Shown here in pieces: positions 59,518-64,000 of a stretch of DNA of 64,000 nucleotides. The translations under genes and the position numbers were made by a program. The first letter of the stretch is position 1. Every line of letters begins with the position of its first letter. The stretch spans positions 7,427,001 through 7,491,000 of the forward strand of contig NZ_CP012382.1 of the NCBI RefSeq assembly GCF_001267885.1. The letters are read 5' to 3'. The DNA comes from Streptomyces ambofaciens ATCC 23877 (GTDB lineage: Bacteria; Actinomycetota; Actinomycetes; Streptomycetales; Streptomycetaceae). Under the pieces are notes generated by a model, which saw only the letters and a list, made by a program, of their open reading frames with translations, did no database searches and had not been told where the DNA came from.

Positions 59518-60357
59518 TCAGCCGTTGGCCAGCGCCTTGACCTGGTCCAGCGCGCCGTTGAACTTGTCGTGGTCCCCGACGGTCGGCCCGGTGGAGGTGT
59601 ACTGCCACATCGTGTGGAAGTCCCAGCCGGCCGGGAGGGGGCCCACGGTCGAGGCGTACCGGGCGATCCACAACGGGTTGGTGGAGCCGAAGCCGCTGTA
59701 GTCCCCGGTGCACTGCTTCCACCAGTTGGTGGAGGTGTAGATCGCGGCGTCGCGGCCGGTGCGCGCCTTGTAGCGGTCCAGGAAGTCGCCGATCCACGCG
59801 ACCATCTGACTCGCCGTCCTGCCGTAGCAGGTGTCCCCGTACGGGTTGTACTCGATGTCGAGCACGCCCGGCAGCGTTCTGCCGTCCTTGGACCAGCCGC
59901 CGCCGTGGTCCACGAAGTAGTCCGCCTGGGCGGCACCGCCGGCGCCGTCCGGCGTCGCGAAGTGGTACGCGCCGCGGATCATGCCGACGTCGTACGAACC
60001 GCCGTACTGCTGTGCGTAGTAGGGGTTCCGGTAGGAGGTGCCCTCGGTGGCCTTCACATAGGCCCACTTGACCCCGCTGCTCCAGAGGGTCGGCCAGGCG
60101 ACGTTGCCCTGATGGCTGGAGACGTCCACCCCTTCGGTCTGGGTGACCCGGGTGTCCGCGGGCTGTCCCTGGACCCCTTCGTGGGCCAGGACCCCCATGC
60201 CCATGTGGGCGGACCCGCGGACAGGTGTCGCGCCCGTCCCGTCGGCCGACGCGGGGGCCGCGGGCAGGGTCAGGAGAAGCGACGGGACGGCGAGGAGGAC
60301 GCCTGACGTGAGCAGGCGACGTGAGTGGCTGGGCGCCACGGCTATGGGTCTGCGCAT
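59518..60357 (-). CDS. Secreted GH25 muramidase (lysozyme)
   Basis: 279 residues from ATG 60357 (60366 also possible). Signal peptide residues 1-38 (LLTSGVLLAVPSLLLTLPAA, then ASA-D). GH25 domain from about 74: EGVDVSSHQGNVAWPTLWSS, GVKWAYVKATEGTSYRNPYY, VLDIEYNP with the catalytic Asp/Glu pair, and NWWKQC, WIARYAS, MWQYTSTG. It cleaves the MurNAc-GlcNAc bond of peptidoglycan outside the cell. It resembles cellosyl-type lysozymes. No binding domain is present. Confidence 0.92.
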   Translation of the reverse strand: MRRPIAVAPSHSRRLLTSGVLLAVPSLLLTLPAAPASADGTGATPVRGSAHMGMGVLAHEGVQGQPADTRVTQTEGVDVSSHQGNVAWPTLWSSGVKWAYVKATEGTSYRNPYYAQQYGGSYDVGMIRGAYHFATPDGAGGAAQADYFVDHGGGWSKDGRTLPGVLDIEYNPYGDTCYGRTASQMVAWIGDFLDRYKARTGRDAAIYTSTNWWKQCTGDYSGFGSTNPLWIARYASTVGPLPAGWDFHTMWQYTSTGPTVGDHDKFNGALDQVKALANG

Positions 60358-60415
60358 GGCACCCATCCGATCCGCTGTCGCGCCGGACCGCACCCCACGC
60401 TCGTCCAGACGGTGT

Positions 60416-60426
60416 GGGGGGGGGGG
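60416..60426. repeat. Run of eleven G residues
   Basis: A homopolymer in the divergent gap between the lysozyme and SDR genes. It could be a slippage site that varies in length and alters promoter spacing, or a sequencing weakness. Confidence 0.85.
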
Positions 60427-60464
60427 TGGGCCCGGTGCGGGGCGACACCCGGCCGATCCGCCGG

Positions 60465-60480
60465 TTTGAACGTGTTCAAA
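60465..60480. promoter_or_regulatory. Perfect 16-bp palindrome before the TIGR01777 gene
   Basis: TTTGAAC GT GTTCAAA, 40 bp upstream of the ATG. It is typical of TetR-type operators placed before such SDR genes. No TetR gene is adjacent here. Confidence 0.75.
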
Positions 60481-60520
60481 TCTGGGATATGGTCGCCGTA
60501 CGACGAGGGGGGAGCAGCCC

Positions 60521-61465
60521 ATGAAGATCGTGATCCCTGGGGGAACCGGGCAGGTCGGAACGGTTCTGGGACGTGCCTGGACCGCCGCAGGACACGAGGT
60601 CGTGGTGCTCAGCCGCCGGCCGGAGCAGCGGGGCGAGGTCCCGTGGGACGGCAGGACGCCGGGGGACTGGTTCAAGGAGATCGACGGCAGCGACATGGTC
60701 GTCAATCTGGCCGGCCGCAGTGTGAACTGCCGTTACACGCCCACCAACCTGCGGGCCATGATGGACTCGCGCGTGCACTCCGCGCGCGTCGTGGGCGAGG
60801 CGATCGCGGCGGTCGCCGAGCCGCCCCGGGTCTGGCTGCAGATGAGCACCGCCACCGTCTACGCCCACCGCTTCGACGCACCCCACGACGAGGCCACCGG
60901 TGTGGTCGGCGGCCGCGAAGCCGATGTGCCGGCCTACTGGTCGTACAGCGTCGAGATCGCCAAGGCCTGGGAGCGGGAACTGGAGCGTGCCGACACCCCG
61001 CACACCCGCAAGGTGGCCCTGCGTTCCGCCATGGTGATGAGCCCCGACCGGGGCGGAGTCCTGGACGTCCTGCTGCGGCTGGCGCGACTGGGGCTCGGCG
61101 GCCCCGTCGCGGGCGGAGCGCAGTACGTGTCCTGGATCCACGAGCGCGACTTCGTCCGCGCGGTCGAGTTCCTGGCCGGCCGCGAAGACCTCACCGGTCC
61201 GGTCAATCTCGCCGCTCCGTCTCCCCTTCCGCAACGTGCCTTCATGCGCGCCCTGCGGCAGGCGCGGGGCGTACCGGTCGGCCTGCCCGCCACGCGGTGG
61301 ATGGCCGAACTCGGCGCCCTGGTCCTGCGCTCCGACACCGAACTGCTCCTCAAGAGCCGGCGTGTCGTCCCCGGCCGACTGCTCGAGGCGGGGTTCACCT
61401 TCGACCACCCCGACTGGCCGGAAGCGGCCGAGGACCTCGTGGGGCGGGTGCGCGGGTCCCGGTGA
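60521..61465 (+). CDS. TIGR01777-family NAD-dependent epimerase/SDR
   Basis: 314 residues, ATG start. The extended-SDR Rossmann motif GGTGQVG is at residues 7-13, followed by VVLSRRPEQ and the family-specific VPWDGRTPGDW. DMVVNLAGRSVNCRYTPTNL, LQMSTATVYAHRFD and PAYWSYSVEIAKAWERELER hold the Ser/Tyr/Lys region. GAQYVSWIHERDFVRAVEFL and the C-terminal SRRVVPGRLLEAGFTF are family markers (DUF1731). Substrate unknown. Related YfcH/Sdr39U1 proteins have no proven activity. Confidence 0.9.
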   Translation: MKIVIPGGTGQVGTVLGRAWTAAGHEVVVLSRRPEQRGEVPWDGRTPGDWFKEIDGSDMVVNLAGRSVNCRYTPTNLRAMMDSRVHSARVVGEAIAAVAEPPRVWLQMSTATVYAHRFDAPHDEATGVVGGREADVPAYWSYSVEIAKAWERELERADTPHTRKVALRSAMVMSPDRGGVLDVLLRLARLGLGGPVAGGAQYVSWIHERDFVRAVEFLAGREDLTGPVNLAAPSPLPQRAFMRALRQARGVPVGLPATRWMAELGALVLRSDTELLLKSRRVVPGRLLEAGFTFDHPDWPEAAEDLVGRVRGSR

Positions 61466-61516
61466 GCAGACGGGCGCGAAAGGGTCGCCTCGTGGCCCGT
61501 GGCGCCTGCCGGTGGC

Positions 61517-61553
61517 CCCGGGCGGCGGGGCGTGTCCGTGTCCTCCGCCCGGG
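61517..61553. terminator. Terminator between SDR and P450 genes
   Basis: CCCGGGCGG, 19-base loop, CCGCCCGGG, between convergent genes. Confidence 0.65.
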
Positions 61554-61564
61554 AGGGCGTTCGC

Positions 61565-62791
61565 TCAGTCCGCTCGGGGTGTGAACCGGACCGGCAGCGA
61601 CTGCGGGCCCCGGGTGAACACGCCCCGCTCCACCGCGTCGAACCCGTCGGCGGGCGTCAGATCGGGCATGGCGTCCAGAAGCTGGCCCACTCCGATCTCC
61701 ACCTCTGCCTTCGCCAGCAGCGCCCCGACGCAGAAGTGACGGCCGAGGGCGAAGGCGACGTGGTCGGCGGCGGCCGAGAAGGCGGTCGTCGTGGTCAGGT
61801 CGTCGCGCAGGATGTCGAAGCGGTCCGGGTCGTGGTAGCGGCTCTCGTCGCGGTTGGCCGAGCCGATGAGGCAGGTGACGGTGGCGCCCGCCGGGACGGT
61901 GCCGCCGCTGAGCTCGACCTCGGTCGCCGACTGGCGCATGATCATGTGGACGGGCGGGGTGTGGCGGAGCGTCTCGGCGAAGGCCCGGGCGATCAGGGTC
62001 CGGTCCTCGCGCACGGCCGCCAACTGGTCCGGGTGGGCCAGCAGGTTGGCGAAGATGCTCGCGATCGCCTTGTCCGTCGTCTCGCCGCCGGCCGCGAGCA
62101 GCAGGCTGCAGAAGGCCTTGATGTCCTCGTCGCTCATCCTGACCCCGTCGACCTCGGCGGCACACAGGGTGGACAGCAGGTCGTCGCCCGGGTTCTCACG
62201 ACGCTCCTGGATGACCGGGAACATGTACTCGGCGAACTCCACCCGGGTACGCGCACCGGCCGCCGCGATCTCGGGGTCGCCCGCGAGGTTGCCGAGGAAG
62301 GCGATGACGGACGTGTACCAGCCGTGGAAGCGGTCGTGGTCGGCCTTGTCCAGCCCCAGCATGTCCGCGATGACGTTGACGGGGAAGCGGGTCGCGTAGT
62401 CGCTCACCAGATCGGCCCGGCCGGTGTACCGGAACGCGTCGATGAGCTCCCGGGAGTTGCGCTCGATCACGGGCAGGAAGCGCTCCTGGAGATCGGTGCC
62501 GCGGAAGGCGGGGGCGACCAGCGCCCGCCGGACCGCGTGCTCACGACCGCTGAGCTGCAGGATCGTCCTGCCGTGCACGGGCTCGATCTGCCAGTCGTAG
62601 TTCTCGGTCGTGAACTGCCCGTCCCGGTCCTTGAAGACGCGTTCCACGTCCTCGTAGCGCGAGACGATCCAGCTCCGCGTGGCCTCGTGCCAGAAGAGCG
62701 GCGCACCCTCCCGCATCGCGCGGTAGGCCGGATAGGGGTTCGCCGCGAACTCGGCGGAGAGGATGTCGGGGACCTGCTGGGCGGCGGACAT
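61565..62791 (-). CDS. Cytochrome P450
   Basis: 408 residues, ATG after CAGGAGCCTC. All bacterial class-I P450 motifs are present: I-helix [15 protein letters not shown]-helix ExxR in [10 protein letters not shown], and the heme loop [15 protein letters not shown] with thiolate Cys354. No membrane anchor. It needs a ferredoxin and reductase, and neither is adjacent. The substrate is not predictable. It stands alone, convergent with the SDR and divergent from the ribosomal-protein genes. Confidence 0.94.
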   Translation of the reverse strand: MSAAQQVPDILSAEFAANPYPAYRAMREGAPLFWHEATRSWIVSRYEDVERVFKDRDGQFTTENYDWQIEPVHGRTILQLSGREHAVRRALVAPAFRGTDLQERFLPVIERNSRELIDAFRYTGRADLVSDYATRFPVNVIADMLGLDKADHDRFHGWYTSVIAFLGNLAGDPEIAAAGARTRVEFAEYMFPVIQERRENPGDDLLSTLCAAEVDGVRMSDEDIKAFCSLLLAAGGETTDKAIASIFANLLAHPDQLAAVREDRTLIARAFAETLRHTPPVHMIMRQSATEVELSGGTVPAGATVTCLIGSANRDESRYHDPDRFDILRDDLTTTTAFSAAADHVAFALGRHFCVGALLAKAEVEIGVGQLLDAMPDLTPADGFDAVERGVFTRGPQSLPVRFTPRAD

Positions 62792-62993
62792 GAGGCTCCT
62801 GGGTCGACAACGGCCGTACCGCGTCAGGCTATTCACGAAGCGACGGCACCGACAGCCCAGGCCGGCGCCCGGCATCGCGACGGTGACCGGGCGGGCCCCG
62901 GGAATGGACCACCGGCCGGCGCTGTTGACTGCGGTGACTGACATGCGCGGGACAGATAGATCCGCAGCCCGCGCCGTGGTCGGAAGGAGCACC

Positions 62994-63158
62994 ATGGCAC
63001 GCAGCACCGCACGCCCGGTCGTCAAGCTGAGGTCGACGGCGGGCACCGGCGTCACCTACGTGACGCGCAAGAATCGGCTGAACGACCCCGACCGGCTCGT
63101 CCTGCGCAAGTACGACCCGGTGGCGGGGGAGCACGTTCCGTTCCGCGAGGAACGCTGA
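62994..63158 (+). CDS. rpmG: Ribosomal protein L33, zinc-independent (Cys-free) paralogue
   Basis: 54 residues, ATG after [32 protein letters not shown] and [20 protein letters not shown] are L33 signatures. The paired CxxC zinc ligands of canonical L33 are absent, which marks the zinc-sparing form that replaces the zinc-binding copy when zinc is scarce. It is followed 35 bp downstream by a Cys-free L36 gene. In Streptomyces such pairs are repressed by Zur, but no clear Zur box was seen upstream. Confidence 0.93.
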   Translation: MARSTARPVVKLRSTAGTGVTYVTRKNRLNDPDRLVLRKYDPVAGEHVPFREER

Positions 63159-63193
63159 ACGGCGCGACGGAGCCAGGGAGCCAGGAGGCGATC

Positions 63194-63316
63194 ATGAAGG
63201 TGCGTAAGTCCTTGCGCGCGTTGAAGGCCAGGCCCGGCGCACAGGTGGTGCGTCGCCGCGGCGTGACCTATGTGATCAACAGGCGGGATCCGCGCTTCAA
63301 GGCCCGCCAGGGCTGA
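63194..63316 (+). CDS. rpmJ: Ribosomal protein L36, zinc-independent paralogue
   Basis: 40 residues, ATG after [33 protein letters not shown] and [20 protein letters not shown] match L36, but none of the three Cys and one His that bind zinc in the main form is present. Co-transcribed with rpmG. It would replace zinc-containing L36 on the 50S subunit. Confidence 0.93.
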   Translation: MKVRKSLRALKARPGAQVVRRRGVTYVINRRDPRFKARQG

Positions 63317-63333
63317 ACCGCGCGTACCGCCGA

Positions 63334-63363
63334 GGCCCGGCCCCGCGACGGCGGAGCCGGGCC
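63334..63363 (+). terminator. Hairpin terminator after rpmJ
   Basis: GGCCCGGC, 14-base loop, GCCGGGCC, 18 bases after the stop. Confidence 0.6.
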
Positions 63364-63529
63364 CCGTCATGTCCGTGATCGCGCCGTCCCGCGACCGCGC
63401 CGCCGTGAGCCCGCCCGCATGCGGGAGAGCGGCGACCTCCGACGGGAGGCCCCGAGCCCCCGCCGTCCCCGGGCGCGCCACCTGACACACTGCGGGGCGA
63501 CACCCGCCCCGCCCCAGGAGGACCCCGCC

Positions 63530-64000
63530 ATGTCCGAGCAGCCGCTGGACCGTGCCGCCCGGTGCGCGCGCCGGTTCGACGTGCTCTTCGCGGAGTACTT
63601 CGAGACGCTGAGCGCGACGCTGGAGGCGCCGTCGTTCAGCCGGTTCACCCCGGAGTGCCTGGAACTGCTGCGCGACCTGTCCCTGCGGGGCGGCAAGCGG
63701 ATGCGGGTCGTGCTGCTGCACGAGGCCGCGCGCCTGGTGCGGGACGAGCCCGTCGACGGACTGGACGCCGCCGCGCTGAGCATCGAGCTGCTGCAGACCC
63801 ACGGCCTGGTGCACGACGACCTCATCGACGACAGCGCCACCCGCCGGGGCGGACCGACCACCTACCACGCCTACCGGGAGCGGTTCCCCCGGCACCCGCA
63901 GGCCGCGCTCGGGCTCACCGTCCTCGCGGGAGACCTCGCGCTCGCCCTCTCCCTGCGCGTGCTGCTGGACGCCGAGCTCCCGGTCGAGGTGCGGCAGGCC
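63530..64000 (+). CDS. Polyprenyl diphosphate synthase (5' part, cut by window edge)
   Basis: 157 residues are present, ATG after CCAGGAGGACCCCGCC. SLRGGKRMRVVLLHEAARLV is the KRxR-type diphosphate-binding segment. LLQTHGLVHDDLIDDSATRRG holds the first Asp-rich motif (DDLIDD) that binds Mg and allylic diphosphate. The rest lies beyond the window. It builds C15-C50 isoprenoid chains. Product length depends on residues around the first Asp-rich motif and cannot be fixed here. Confidence 0.93.
   Translation, partial: MSEQPLDRAARCARRFDVLFAEYFETLSATLEAPSFSRFTPECLELLRDLSLRGGKRMRVVLLHEAARLVRDEPVDGLDAAALSIELLQTHGLVHDDLIDDSATRRGGPTTYHAYRERFPRHPQAALGLTVLAGDLALALSLRVLLDAELPVEVRQA

Overview
The window looks like a Streptomyces chromosome. 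Base composition is very GC-rich, GTG starts and 4-bp ATGA/GTGA gene overlaps are common, and there is a CebR box, an LAETG class-E sortase signal, SigB-type promoters and genus-typical families (DUF1996, SCO0607-type lipoprotein, BldN-era stress module with Dps and Ku). From memory, not checked, the gene content and order resemble the S. coelicolor left-arm interval that runs from a gas-vesicle cluster through LPMO, ABC-F, arginine deiminase, Ku, sigB and dpsA to the Cys-free L33/L36 pair. No rRNA, tRNA, CRISPR array, insertion sequence or prophage was seen.

Layout. 1-2230: sugar-binding lipoprotein (cut by the window edge) and its DeoR/LacI-type regulator, with three copies of a shared CGTTTGAG motif. 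2275-7850: ten-gene gas-vesicle operon gvpO-A-F-G-Y-Z-J-L-S-K, nearly all translationally coupled, with a SigB-like promoter and a 7-bp tandem repeat at its head. 7950-9505: methyltransferase and SDR. 10090-15081: secreted or surface proteins (DUF1996 sortase substrate, AA10 LPMO under a CebR box) and a TPR protein. 15270-20172: BlaI regulator, degenerate response regulator, and a Baeyer-Villiger monooxygenase coupled to a beta-propeller protein. 20190-24774: flavoprotein, ABC-F ATPase with an attenuator-like leader containing a 9-codon upstream ORF, phospholipase D-type cardiolipin synthase, GNAT. 24916-27410: DHA2 efflux pump and TetR with a double operator. 28031-32793: phosphoketolase coupled to a GH65 phosphorylase. 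33892-37675: arginine deiminase, its amino-acid antiporter and a DMT-type membrane protein. 37775-46073: small regulators, lipoprotein, DUF488, FusB-like zinc protein, TetR/SGNH esterase, GATase, methyltransferase, FemX.

46335-56434 is a stress and DNA-protection block: two Ku proteins (one with a SAP-like tail), an rsbV-rsbA-sigB operon, PRC-barrel protein, Dps, and a SpoIIE-type phosphatase. SigB-like promoter sequences (GNNT, 14-16 bp, GGGTA) precede sigB itself, the PRC-barrel gene, a small Cys-rich protein and the distant gvp operon, so parts of the window may be one general-stress regulon. 56630-64000 carries a DIP1984-type protein, a membrane protein, an isolated molybdo-hydroxylase FAD subunit, GH25 lysozyme, a TIGR01777 SDR behind a perfect palindrome, a P450, zinc-independent L33 and L36 paralogues, and the start of a polyprenyl diphosphate synthase.

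Starts were chosen by Shine-Dalgarno sequence, domain start and coupling. Functions are family-level unless catalytic residues are named. Promoter and operator calls are pattern matches only.
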